From positions 92,701,018 to 92,765,017 of the forward strand of contig CM035432.1 in NCBI GenBank assembly GCA_020310875.1: 64,000 nucleotides of DNA, given 5' to 3'. The notes beneath the pieces were generated by a model. It had not been told where the DNA came from, did no database searches, and saw only the letters and a program-made list of their open reading frames with translations. The number at the start of each line of letters is the position of its first letter. Within the stretch, counting starts at the first letter, position 1. This DNA comes from Ceratopteris richardii. Its lineage: Eukaryota; Streptophyta; Polypodiopsida; Polypodiales; Pteridaceae. Of this stretch, positions 43,164-53,794 are shown one piece after another. Made by a program: the position numbers and the translations under genes.

Positions 43164-44506
43164 TTCGTATCAAAGTGTCTTGATGCAAAAGCTTTGTTCC
43201 TTTTGTGTGAGCAAAGCAAGGACCCACCCACCCAAGGCTTTCTCCAAATCCGTCGACTAAGTCAGAGAACAAGGCATAAAACTTGGCATACCTTGTCATC
43301 CAAGTCACCAAAATCACCATTGGAATCGTTGGCTACATCCGAGGGAGGACCTCAACTATCAAGGAAGATCGAGGTTCCCGGTACTTCCCGAGAGGTCACC
43401 CATCCTAGTAGTGTTTCCCCCAAAGGTTGCTTAACCATGGCAATCTCTTCCCACTAAGCTACAATCTTGTGGTGCTTGAAGAAGGGGAAAGACTAAGGTT
43501 CACATTATCTTCAACAAATTTTGGGTCCTCAAAGATTCATTCTTTGCTTTCAAAGCCTATTTTTGAAGCATTCTTGGGGTGATTTTTGGAGCCATTTTGA
43601 AGTACTTTCTTGCATAGTTCTCTCCACAGAGGTCCAAGAACATCAATAAGAGTCTTCTTTGTACTTGTTCAACAAGAAATTTTCACCATTTGGGGTGTGT
43701 TTTCAGTCACAATACGTAATCTATAGGTTTCTTTAAATGCTTTAGTTGCGATAGGAGCAGCCACCGCAAGTCTATCCAGGTTTTTGAGCCTAAAGAACAA
43801 AGTTGATAGACATTTGCAGGTGTTGTTGGCTAGTGTTTGGGCAGTGAATTAAGCTTTTCAATGCCATTATATAGCATATATTGAGCACATATGCACTATG
43901 TATACTTTTGTGGATATCGCTTATGTACGTCCATGTGGTCATTGATATAGCAGTTATGTCTTTGCATAAAGCCTTTTACGTTTGATAAAGAGGGTCATGG
44001 TGAGGTTTTCTTAAATGGGAGACACCCAGATGTTGGGGTCTCTTTGCTGATGCAGGTGGAAGACTCACCCATCCTCGCCGTAGGAGATGTATGATAGTTG
44101 CTCATTGGTGCTTGATAAGCCTAGTTGGCTTCTTTCGGGTAACTAATCATATGCAATAGAGTCAGTGATTCACTATGTAGGTGAACATGTCAGTACTTGT
44201 AGTTTTATGAGCATTTAACATTAGTCATATGCTCATTTTGCAAAGGATACTCTAGCAAAATTTTTCTAGATTTTTTGATTTTGTCAACTATACAATGGTC
44301 GATTTACTCCTTGATACACTTATTGGTGTGAGTACATTTATTCTCACATAATCCTTTTGGTTGGTCATTACTATTCATTAATTAATTTTCCTAAGAAGAC
44401 TGCTGAATTCTCTCCTAGAATCTAACACTTGGTCATCCTTCTTTGAGCCTTAGTGGTGCTTGGACTCTTCTAGATCCATTATCATTCTATTTAGTTCTTT
44501 ACCATC

Positions 44507-45286
44507 ATGGCATCAGAGGTCTCAGACATGTTTGGTGGATCAGGGTCTAGTGCCAGTGTTCCAAGGAAGAGCTATAACTTGCATAACAAAGACCATTTTG
44601 AGATCCAAAAATTTGATGGCACAAAATTTGCTCTATGGAAGAATTGGATTAAAGATGTGCTGATTCAAAGGAGGCAGTTGAAGCTAGTAAATGGGATCTC
44701 AAAGAAGCCTGCTAACATGGATGAAGATGATTGGGATGAGTTAGATGAAATGTCCAGGGCTACCATTCGATTGCACCTGGCAGATAATGTTTACTTTACA
44801 GTATTAGGCTGTGAAAGTGTAGAGGAGCATTGGAAGAAGTTATGCAATACATATGAAAAAGAGAGGACATCAAATAAAGTGTATTTGGTGAGAAAGTTAT
44901 ATGACCTTCACATGAAGGACACAGATACTGTTGTTGCTCATCTAAATGAGTTTGATGCTGTATTCTCCCAATTACAGGCTCAAAAAATGGATGTGGATGA
45001 TGAAATGAAAGCAGTCTTGTTGTTATGCACATTGCCATCATCATGGGATACATTTTGCACAATTATTAGCAATAAAGCACATGGTGGTAAACTGGTCTAT
45101 GATGACATATGTGGAGCACTCTTGAGTGAGGAGATTCATAGAAAATCTATGGTTTTCACTCAAAGTGTAGATGCATATAATGTTCATGATTCTTACCAAG
45201 GAAAGAATCAACAATGTGACAGGAGGAAGAATAAGGAAAAGAATGGTCGATGGAATAAGAGTAGAAGTAAACCAAGGAAGAGGGAT
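44507..45286 (+). pseudogene. Copia-B gag, undamaged up to insertion point
   Basis: An uninterrupted frame of about 260 codons from the ATG at 44507: MASEVS..., FEIQKFDGTKFALWKNWIKDVL, then the UBN2-type capsid domain with DDWDELDEMSRATIRLHLAD, EEHWKKLCNTYEKE, KLYDLHMKDTDTVVAHLNEFD and LLLCTLPSSWDTF, and a basic Arg/Lys/Asn tail. The zinc knuckle that should follow (present in Copia-A at 18667) is gone, and Gypsy-1 LTR sequence begins at 45287. It is the best preserved gag in the window, yet truncated, and hence labelled a pseudogene. Confidence 0.88.
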
Positions 45287-45905
45287 AGCTTGCACACCTT
45301 GCACTTCACTTCTCTGCATCGCACACCCACTCTATGTCTCTTACTCTTCTCTTAGTATGGACTATGCTCACCTTGCTAGTCTAACCAAGAATAATGCCTT
45401 GCCTTAATTTGATTGTCGGTTCATGTACACTCCTAACTACTAGAATATCTTGGTGCTCACTTTGATGTCCCAAGATTGTCTCCAAAAGTGGGTAGCCAAC
45501 AAATCCCTGTTTTGTCTTGTAGTGACTTTAGAATAAAACAAAACTTTTAATTGGGGGACCATAATATCACTTATGCGTACGCTTCCGCTTCATATACCTT
45601 CACATTTTGCCTTTTAATTCCTCAAATGTGCACCTAAGAGAGGGTTCACCTGAACCTTCCAAACACTTTAAAAACACTTTGAACCTTAGAGAAATTACAG
45701 AAAGACACTTTGCAACCTGCAACCAACCTTCTGCAAAATTACCCTTTATGAACAATTAATTGTGCACTACCTGTGCACCTTGACACCCGAACTTTGAACG
45801 CTTTGACTTTGACCATGTTGACTTTGACCTAGAACATGTTGAATTTGATTGGTTTGACTTTGATTGCAATTGAATTTGACCAATATGACTTTTTTGGACT
45901 CAACA
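45287..45905 (-). repeat. Gypsy-1 3' LTR, truncated
   Basis: It matches 49585-50236 (and 60670-61346) up to the plus-strand end ACTCAACA. The portion corresponding to 49197-49585 is absent, together with roughly 90 bp of the Copia-B gag zinc knuckle, so one deletion appears to span the junction. Confidence 0.88.
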
Positions 45906-46454
45906 ATTGCCCACCAATGACCACCCAATGGGCTCTCTGTCCCAGAGAGCCACAGCCAAAACTCGGAGCAGAGATGACACCATGATTCCTGTGCTGCAAA
46001 AACTTCAAAAGGACACTTGAGCAACTACCAAGTCCACTAGGAGCAGTAAAGAACAAACACCAGAGAAGAAGCAAAAGTGGAAATTTTGCACAAAAGAGCA
46101 AAGGATGGTGAATGGAGGGTAGGAAGGATGGGAAAGGGAGGGCTGAGGGGGCTGAGAGTGATAGGGTAAGGAGGGGTAAGGGTAGGGATAGGTAGAAGGA
46201 GAAAGGGAGGGTGAGGGAGTAAGATTTTGGGCTCTAGAGAGTGACAAAATGAAAAAACAGTAAAGCTACAGAGGGCACATATGGGAAAATTTGAAACATA
46301 TGGTAAAATAAAATGAGAATAGACCATGTGGACCATGAGTGGAATGAGAAATACATGATAAATGTGCACAAAAGATGTGGGTTTTGATTGAAAGTCAGAG
46401 AAAAGTTGGGTTTTTGGAAAAAATAAGTCAAAAAATGAATTCAGAGGTGCCAAG

Positions 46455-47254
46455 AGACATGAAAATGACCACAAGTTTGAAAAAATGGCCATCCGAGGCG
46501 TATTATTATGTTTTACCTTGTCTTTAACTTCAATAACTTCCTTCTCAATTGTTGTTGCATCCTCCTCCAAGTTGTCCTTGAGGGGTGCCTTCCTCCCCCT
46601 TCTGTGGTCTGTGATGGGTTCTCCCAATCCATCAACCCGAACTTTATCCTCATTTTCATCATAACATTCATCAGTGCAAGAATTATTTAGAAAAACTCCA
46701 AAACAAGAGGAAGAGTTGTCTGCTTGCAGCCAATTCAAAATGTCTTCTTCCTCCTCGAACTCTAAATGTGGTTGGTCCTCCATTTCTTGTTCCATGCAAA
46801 TGCGGATTGATTGCATCATGTTGGTGTTCCCTTGTCTCTTCTGTTGTACCCACATAATGTCTTTACCCCAGTCATGGATGACACTTGCATGCCTCAGCTA
46901 TAGTCTTCCAATCAAGAGGGGAAAGCATCCTTCTACGTGGGGCAGTCTTAATACCACGAAATCCAAAATGAAGATATTACCTTGTACTTCCGGTGGAACT
47001 TTTATGATCACCTCCATTGGCCTTACTTTTCTTTGTTCTGCCAAAGTAATGGTGAAGTGGGCTAGTCTGGATGGGCATAGGCCAAGCTTCTCCATGGTAT
47101 GCTCAGGCATCAAATTTATGCTAGACCCACCATCCACAATGACTCCTTGTAGCTTTAATCCTTTAATGGTTACTGCTAGTCTTGGACTCTTATAGTCGGT
47201 GAGAGGTGCTTCTTCTACACCCTTGCCTTGGCCTAAGGCAATAGTCTTGGCCAC
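46455..47254 (-). pseudogene. Gypsy-1 protease with acidic extension
   Basis: Minus-strand frame with LTDYKSPRLAVTIKGLKLQG, VIVDGGSSINLMPEHTMEKLGL (retropepsin active site, Asp-Gly-Gly for the usual Asp-Thr/Ser-Gly), RKVRPMEVIIKVPPEVQG and FPLLIGR. A TAG at about 46898, where family members have Trp (GRPWL), interrupts it; the same frame continues through an acidic segment with EFEEEEDILNWLQAD and EEDATTIEKEVIEVKDK to about 46500, then runs into the conserved 3' UTR. No RT motif follows. Confidence 0.8.
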
Positions 47255-47769
47255 TAAGGTGGATGAGGAAGCCTGATCAATAATCTACAATACGTTAGAC
47301 CTGGATTTTGCATCCATGTTTATCAACTCAAGAATACTAACCTGCATTTTAATTGACTTGAATAATCTTGAAGCTCCAGATTCCCTAAGATCAATTTTGA
47401 TGTTTAATTTCTCAAGTTCCTTGTGGGGCCGGCTGTATGCATTCCCAATGAAATCATTATTCTCTAAAAAATCTTCTTTTTGTGTTACCTCTTCACATTT
47501 TGTTGAACTTTCTTTCTCTGGTTTTGCATCTTCATATATATGTGGTTTGCTCTGATGTATCCTCTAGTCTTTGTGACTTCCAAAAGTATTTGATCCCTGA
47601 TTTGGTTCTTTTGGAATTTTCCCTTTGTTTCTTGCATGCATGACCATGGAGTCGATTTCTTCTAATTGTACCACTCTAGTGGATGGTGATTGTACAACAT
47701 TGGCTCCTTCTGCTGCTCCATGATTATTTACCAAGATCATCTAGAGATGGGACCTAGATGTAGATGCTT

Positions 47770-49035
47770 TGTTTTATGGGCAACAATTTGTATAATGATC
47801 CCTAGCATTTGGGCAATTCCTGCAAGGGAAGCATTTTTTGGCAAGGTGCATTTACTTTGATAATGTCCACACTCTCCACACCTGAAAGACATAATTGGCC
47901 TTCTAGGACCATTTCCATAATTACCTCTAGGTCTTTTATTATAGTTGTTACCTTGCTTGGGGGCTCTCGCCATTACATTGGTTGAGAATTGAGCACCTCC
48001 TTGTGCCCAATGAGGTTGTGTAGGCATCCCTCTTGACTTACATTCATGGGCCTCATGACTAGCTTTCCTGCATAGCTAGAAAGTTACACTTAACAATGGA
48101 CATTCACTTACCACATGACCCTGCTTGCCGCACATGGTACACCATATCCCACTTTTGATGCCACCCCCCTTGAGTTCTTGCAACTCCTGTCAAAGTTGAG
48201 CCAGCTCTTTTGCTTGGGCTTCCTCTTCCTTTTGTAGCTTCAATGCTTCAATTTCCCTCCTCAATTGAGTCAAAACACTCTCCTCATCTTTATGGGGCTT
48301 ATTCCTTTTTAAGCTCTCAAGCTCTTTTCTTAGCTAAATTACTCGATCTTTAGGTTCTGCAAGATCTGACAAATTGGAAGAGATTGCCCCATACTGCTAT
48401 CTAATTTGCTCCAATCTTGTAGCTCTATTGATAAATTCTTCTATTGTTGCTATCAGTAAAACTATCTCCTTTATTTTACATTGTGTTGATATGGGAAGTG
48501 GTTTAGCCAACCATTTCTTGATTAAAAAATCATGGGGAGGGTCTGGTAGTTTGGCCATTAATGCCTTAGCTCTGGTAACAAATTCTGGGAAGGTGTCCCT
48601 AGGACCTAGTCTTAAATTTTCTAATTCTTCAATAATGCTTTTGGTTGTGTTCCCTTCTTGGAACTGTGTTCTAAATGCTTCCTTCATCAAATCCCATGTG
48701 GTGAAATGGTTGGTAGTGAACATACTAAACCAACTGTTTGCTAGCCCTTCTAATGTTGTAAGGAAAAGAATTAAAAATGCATCTTCTCTTCCCATCAGAC
48801 CCCTTGTTTTACATAAGTCTAAGAATGTCCTAATGTGCCCATCTGGGTCTTGTGCTATCCCTCTGAAGGATGGAAATTTGATATTCATTCTAGAAAGTGA
48901 AGTTTCCAAATCTACCTGGGTTGCCATATTCTTTACTGATGATGTCGATGACGATGGACTAGTTGATCTTTGAATAACCTTCCTTCTTATTGCTTTGCAA
49001 GGGACCCTCAAGCTTTGAGACCGGGTTGTAGTCAT
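47770..49035 (-). pseudogene. Gypsy-1 gag: capsid, coiled coil, zinc knuckles
   Basis: Single frame from the ATG at 49035. An Arg/Ser-rich head, then a retrotransposon gag domain with FPSFRGIAQDPDGHIRTFLD, LFLTTLEGLANSWF, TTWDLMKEAFRTQFQ and LRLGPRDTFPEFVTRAKAL. After a stop the same frame gives a clear coiled coil with heptad leucines (LRKELESLKRN, LTQLRREIEALKLQKEEEA, about 48340-48185), then zinc knuckle CTMCGKQGHVVSEC (48143-48102) and up to three degenerate knuckles down to 47770 (CRKASHEAHEC, CGECGHYQSKC, CRNCPNARDHYTNC, the last in another frame). Stops at about 48400, 48330, 48194 and 48075 are TAG, TAG, TGA, TAG. Confidence 0.85.
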
Positions 49036-49172
49036 GAGCTGTTCATACTCCTCTTAGTTCAAGATAATTCCAATGGAAGAAAGATTACGTCTTAAGTCAG
49101 TATCGTACTTTCGGTACCCTTGAACTCTTCCAAACTTTAAAATTTGCTTCTCCTATGCTCAAATCTCCTTGT

Positions 49173-49196
49173 GGTCCCACCAAGCGTGCCAAATTT
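49173..49196 (-). other. Gypsy-1 primer binding site region
   Basis: Directly after the 5' LTR end (minus strand) comes AAATTTGGCACGCTTGGTGG, followed by GACC. The TTTGGC(A/G)C...TGGTGGG style is that of plant OTA gypsy elements. The exact tRNA is not assigned. Confidence 0.7.
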
Positions 49197-50236
49197 TGTT
49201 GGGGGATTCTTGTGCAGAAAGGGATTTGAGTGTTTGTAGGAGAAGGGAGAAAGATAAGAAGAAAGATACACACATCGGAAGCTTCTATAGATTGATTATA
49301 AGGAGAAACGTAGAATGATGATGTACAATACAATCCAAATGCTCTCTCTGCAAAATCCCAAAGAGTGCACAATCAACAAAGTTACAAAATACCCAAGGTT
49401 CTTGATGCTGTTGAGCTTCTCTGCACCAGGCATCCACCTTCTCTAAGAGCTTGCACTTGTGCACACCTTGCACTCAAGCTTCCAATAGGGGAGGAATGGA
49501 CACCTTCTGCCGATGCTCACACAGCTTCAATGGGACTTTGTGACCTTTGATTGCATAGCTTAGTACTTCTCTGCACACTTCTAAGTCACTCTTCTTGCAC
49601 ACCTTGCACTTCACTTCTCTGCGTCGCACACTCACTGTATGTGTCTTACTCTTCTCTTAGTCTAGACTATGCTCACCTTGCTACTCTAACCAAGAATAAT
49701 GCATTGCCTTGATTTGAGTGTCGGTTCACGTACGCTCCTAACTTCTATAGTATCTTGGTGCTCACTTTGATGTCCCAAGATTGTCTCCAAAAGTGGGTAG
49801 CCAACGAATCCTTGTTTTGTCTTGTAGTGACTTTGGAATAAAACAAAAATTTTAAATGGGGGACCATACTTTCACTTCTGCGTACTCTTCCGCTTCATAT
49901 ACCTTCACATTTTGCCTTTTAATTCCTCAAATGTGGACCTAAGAGAGGGTTCACCTGAACCTTCCAAACACTTTTAAAACACTTTGAACCTTAGAGAAAT
50001 TACAGAAAGACACTCTGCAACCTGCAACCAACTTTCTGCAAAATTGCCCTTTATGAACAATTAATTGTGCACTACCTGTGCACCTTGACACCCGAACTTT
50101 GAATGCTTTGACTTTGCGCATGTTGACTTTGACCTCGAACATGTTGAATTTGATCAATTTGACTTTGACCTTTAACTTTGACATTTGACTTTGATTATGG
50201 TTGACTTTGACCAATATGACTTTTATGGGCTCAACA
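49197..50236 (-). repeat. Gypsy-1 5' LTR
   Basis: 1,040 bp. Plus-strand ends are TGTTGGGGGATTC and GGGCTCAACA. It aligns over its whole length with the Gypsy-2 LTR at 60298-61346 and partly with 45287-45905. In element orientation the first 130 bp (U3 start) hold a TTGAC array. Confidence 0.92.
50098..50225 (-). promoter_or_regulatory. W-box-like TTGAC array in U3
   Basis: The plus strand has nine TTGAC cores, eight of them TTGACY, within about 110 bp at the start of U3. The matching positions of Gypsy-2 (61196-61331) hold about eleven TTGACY cores, and the truncated Gypsy-1 3' LTR (45793-45890) six. TTGACY is the core of the WRKY-factor W box. Function is inferred from motif density only. 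Confidence 0.5.
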
Positions 50237-50489
50237 ATGGGCATGTTAAACAACTACCTACACCATCTACTTTGATTGTGAACATTGAAGAAATTAATGT
50301 TATTTCTGATGATGCTGATGTGTTGACACTTGATAGCACTATCCCAACTGAGGCTCTTATGGCTGAATCTCCTTCCCACACATGGCTGCTAGATTCTGGT
50401 GCTTCTTTCCATGTGACACCACACAGAGAATGGTTCTCGAATTATGCAGCAAAGTCTTTTGGTACTGTGAGACTTGTTGATTCTTACTA
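50237..50489 (+). pseudogene. Copia-B protease
   Basis: The frame resumes after Gypsy-1 with GHVKQLPTPST (Copia-A has the same block after its zinc knuckle), an acidic stretch and the protease block TWLLDSGASFHVTPHREWF (about 50382-50440). It ends at a TAG (50488). Confidence 0.85.
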
Positions 50490-51589
50490 GTGTGACCTTG
50501 TGGGGATTGCACATGTGATTGTGTAGTTCATTGATGGTTCAAAATTTACTATTCATAATGTATGCCATGTACCTCAGTTATCATGTAGCTTGATGTTAGT
50601 TGGTCAACTTGATGACCTTGGTTACAATGTGGTCTTCTATGCTCAATGCCTTCACATATCAAAGGGCAATATGATTATTTCAAAAGGAAGGAAAACTGGA
50701 TCACTTTATCCTTTATTTGTATCACAAAAAGAACACTTGTTAGCTGTTACTAAACAACCTATGGCTTGTATTTGGCATGGCCTTTCTCTGATTTTTCATT
50801 TTGTGAGCATTGTCAATATGGAAAGCAAACTAGGAATGTGCACAAGACGTACATTAACTCTTCAGTTCAGCCTCTAGATCTCATTCATACGAATGTGTCT
50901 GGTCCTATGCCCACAAGGTCATTAGGTGGTTCTCTTTACTTTGACACTTTCATAGATGATGCTATTAGAAAAGTCTAGGTATATCCTATTAAATCAAAGG
51001 ATGAGGTATTCCCTACTTTCAGAAAATGGCTTGATTTACTTGAGACTGAAAAAGGAACTAAGCTGAAGGCTTTATATTCATATAGTGGGGTTGAGTATAT
51101 CTCACATGAATTCAACCTTTTCTATCAGTCTAGAGGAGTTCGTAGAGAGTTTACAACTGCTTATACCCCAATACATAATGGTGTAGCTGAAAGGATGAAT
51201 AGAACTATTCAAGATAGAGTAGTTTCTATGCCACATCATGCAAACCTTTCATAAGGCTTTTGGGCAGAAGTAGTATTGACTGTAATTCACGTGATTAACC
51301 TTTCACCTAGTATTGCCAAAGGTTTGAAAGTGGCACAAGAGTTATGGATAGGGAAGACACTATATTATGATCACCTTTGAGTTTTCAGGTGTGAAGCATA
51401 TGTTCATATACCATAGAATCTTAGACAAAAGTTGGACCATCAGTCAAAGAAATGCACTTTTCTTGGATATGGTCGAGAAGGAAAATTTGGATATTACTTA
51501 TGGGATCCTGAAACATGATCAATGATCAGAAGTAGTGATGTCATTTTCAATGAGTCTAAGATGCATAAACCACCCATTAAGGAGGTTGC
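50490..51589 (+). pseudogene. Copia-B integrase, broken
   Basis: In changing frames: MLVGQLDDLGYNVVFY, PMACIWHG, then a deletion that removed most of the HH part of the zinc domain, CEHCQYGKQTRNVHKT, HTNVSGPMPTRSLGGSLYF (first catalytic Asp changed to Asn), YSGVEYISHEFNLF (second Asp block lost), TPIHNGVAERMNRTIQ (Glu present), GFWAEVVL, FLGYGREGKFGYYLW and SSDVIFNESKMHKPP. It stops abruptly at about 51590, where minus-strand copia sequence begins. Confidence 0.82.
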
Positions 51590-52713
51590 TACATTGCGTG
51601 CCACATGGTTTGAGCATCATGAGTCAATGTAGAAGAGATGGTCATCATTTATACCTGGTTTTGAAGTCATCTTCATAATCAGAAGAGAATCCTCTTGATC
51701 CTCTGTATAGTTGTTGTAATCTTTCCTTGATTTATAGCCTCCTTGGTAGTTATTATCGTAGTTGTTGTTGTAGTTGTTATTGTAGCCTTGATGGTGGTTG
51801 AATCTTCCTCTTGATTGTGTATATCCACCTATTTGAAATCCTCTACCTCTCTGATCCTTGAAGGTAACACTCATCTATAGTATGATTGGACAATCCACAA
51901 ATATTACATGGTGAGGAGTTATAAGGTCTCCCCCTACCTTTCTTACCTCCTTTGCCCCTTCCTCTTGAGGTTCTACCTCTCCTTACATAGTTGGCTTGGG
52001 AGGTAACTCCTTCATCCTCAATCTTCTTGTTCTTCCCTTTCTCTTTGGACTTACTTTTATCAGTGTATAGGGCAAAAGAGCTATTACCTCTTGATGATTC
52101 TCCATTCTTGTTGAGATTGGCTTCATGGGTGAAGAGTTTTCCCATGAGTGTGGTAAGTTCTGGAATCTACATATCCATGTACAAGTCCATGGTAGCTGTG
52201 AAGCTCTCCCATTTTTCATCTGCTTTAATGCCATTGATTACCTGTCTTAAAATCTGCTCTTCTTCAATTTCTTCTCCTATGCTTGCTAATTGATCAGCTA
52301 CATCTTTGACTTTAGTCACATACTCAGAGATGCCTTGCTTGGGTCGATTTCTTTGAGTGGTAAACTCAATCCACAATTGGTTCTTCCTAGCCCTTGCGTT
52401 GGAAGAGAAATATGAAGACAATGTTTCCCAAGTCTCTTGGGATGTCTTACAGTTCCTAATGTGTAGAAGAAGAAAATCAGAAATTGAGTTAAGTAAGTAT
52501 GAACTTGTTAATGCATCCGTGGCACACCATGTATTGAGTCTTTCATGCTCCTCTCTTTTAGGTTGTCCTTTGCTTCTGAAAATGGGCATCCTCATCTCCT
52601 GAGATGTATCCATGGAGGATCCTTCCTTGCAAGTATGTCTTCATCCTCAAGGACCATGCTTGATAGTTATTCCTATCCAATTTATCAAGTAAAGAAGGAA
52701 AACCATCTCCCAT
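51590..52713 (-). pseudogene. Copia-H gag and protease start, inserted in Copia-B
   Basis: Minus strand, ATG at 52713: MGDGFPSLLDKLDRNNYQAW, then a frame slip near 52580, NSISDFLLLHIRNCKTSQETWETLSSYF, KQGISEYVTKVKDVADQLAS, INGIKADEKWESF (UBN2-type copia gag), a stop, a Lys- and Arg/Gly-rich region with GRTSRGRGKGGKKGRGRPYN, zinc knuckle CNICGLSNHTIDEC (CX2CX4HX4C) and DHLFYIDS, the protease start, where Gly of DSG is replaced by TGA. The gene is cut at 51590. A different copia lineage from Copia-A/B. Confidence 0.85.
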
Positions 52714-52723
52714 GTTACCTTAG

Positions 52724-52741
52724 CTTTGCTCTAATACCACT
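52724..52741 (-). other. Copia-H primer binding site
   Basis: The minus strand reads GTGGTATTAGAGCAAAGC just upstream of the gag ATG: the TGGTATYAGAGC copia primer site with one transition. It implies that the 5' LTR of Copia-H lies at about 52744 and rightward. Confidence 0.75.
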
Positions 52742-52743
52742 TT

Positions 52744-53794
52744 TGAGAAAGATGGATGGACACTCCAAGAAATGAGTAGGTACTACCCATCCCTGCTTTG
52801 TACTAGTCCCTTCTTACTTCAAAGTTGAGTTGTAGGCCCTCTTATCTTTCCAATGGCACTAAACAAGTGCCTATGTGCTTTCGAAATGATGTGAGAAATG
52901 ATTGAACCAAAACAGACTACTTCCAAGTTGAAGGATCGATGAAACTTTTTAGTTTTGTTCACACACTTGCTGCTTGTTAAGCTCAGTGCTTCCAGTACAC
53001 TAGGAATTAGAAAAATTTCTTCTGGAGATATCACATCTGCTTAATGAGCTAATGATTCCAAGTGGAATCACTTAAAATGATGCACTATACATAGAGCAAT
53101 CAATTTAGCAATCAAATCATTACCCCCGATTTTTTAGGACCTCTATAGAGTATGACCAGTAGGTACTTCGATGCACTTTTCTCCAACTTTTCTAAATGGA
53201 GTATCTTCAAAATTTGTGAGCATGTAGAGGACATAGATCTGATTCCAACAAGCTATAGAACATTGAAAATGGTGGAGAAATGACTGAGATATGAGCAATA
53301 CAAAATGATTGTTCTGAGTAACTATGACAGAGATACCATAGATGAAAAGTATTGATCTATTGTATTGGAAGACAATGTTGTACAAGATCATTGGCATGAT
53401 AATCAATGCCTAATGATAATGAGTAGTGTAGGCTATGATGTGAACCTCACTCGCTTACAATATAGTCAAGAAGAACTCGGAATTGGAGAGGTCATGACCG
53501 CAAGTTTTTCAGTCATCTTTTATAGATTATACATTTGAATTTTGAATTTGAATTCTTCATTGGCTCTCAATAAAAGTGATCCTCCAATCTACGAGATATT
53601 CTCTCCAAATAAAGTCGTGTGTTTTCATCTAACAAACTCCACGAGTTTAGTGGTGGTTACATATATTCCTCCAATTCAAATAGACTTTTACAAGTGGTAA
53701 AAGGTAAAGGCTTTCATAGCAATGATTCCCATGGAATTTCAATTGTACATAAGCTCTAGCCAAATGTGTAGGCTTGATATTTGCACCAACACCC
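52744..53794 (-). repeat. probable Copia-H 5' LTR and flank
   Basis: Non-coding DNA between the Copia-H primer site and the resumption of Copia-B RT. It should contain the Copia-H LTR (its inner end at about 52744), but the outer boundary is not resolved because no second LTR copy is in the window. Confidence 0.45.

Larger units (their letters stand above)
45287..50236 (-). mobile_element. Gypsy-1, gag-protease-only LTR retrotransposon
   Basis: In minus orientation: 5' LTR 50236-49197 (1,040 bp), primer site GGCACGCTTGGTGGGACC, gag with coiled coil and zinc knuckles 49035-47770, protease 47254-46898 with an acidic extension, a 3' UTR and the 3' LTR (45905-45287), whose last 420 bp are missing. 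There is no RT, RNase H or integrase: protease is followed directly by the 3' UTR. Gag and protease style (VDGGSSINLMPE) point to the OTA (Tat/Ogre/Athila) branch. The architecture resembles TR-GAG elements. Gypsy-2 at the right edge shares LTR and 3' UTR. Inserted between gag and protease of Copia-B. Confidence 0.88.

Noticed and set aside
45829..46247. Ser/Pro/Tyr-rich minus-strand frames resembling extensin-like proteins
   Set aside because: They are the reverse of a G-rich retrotransposon 3' UTR, and the equivalent Gypsy-2 region has different frames.
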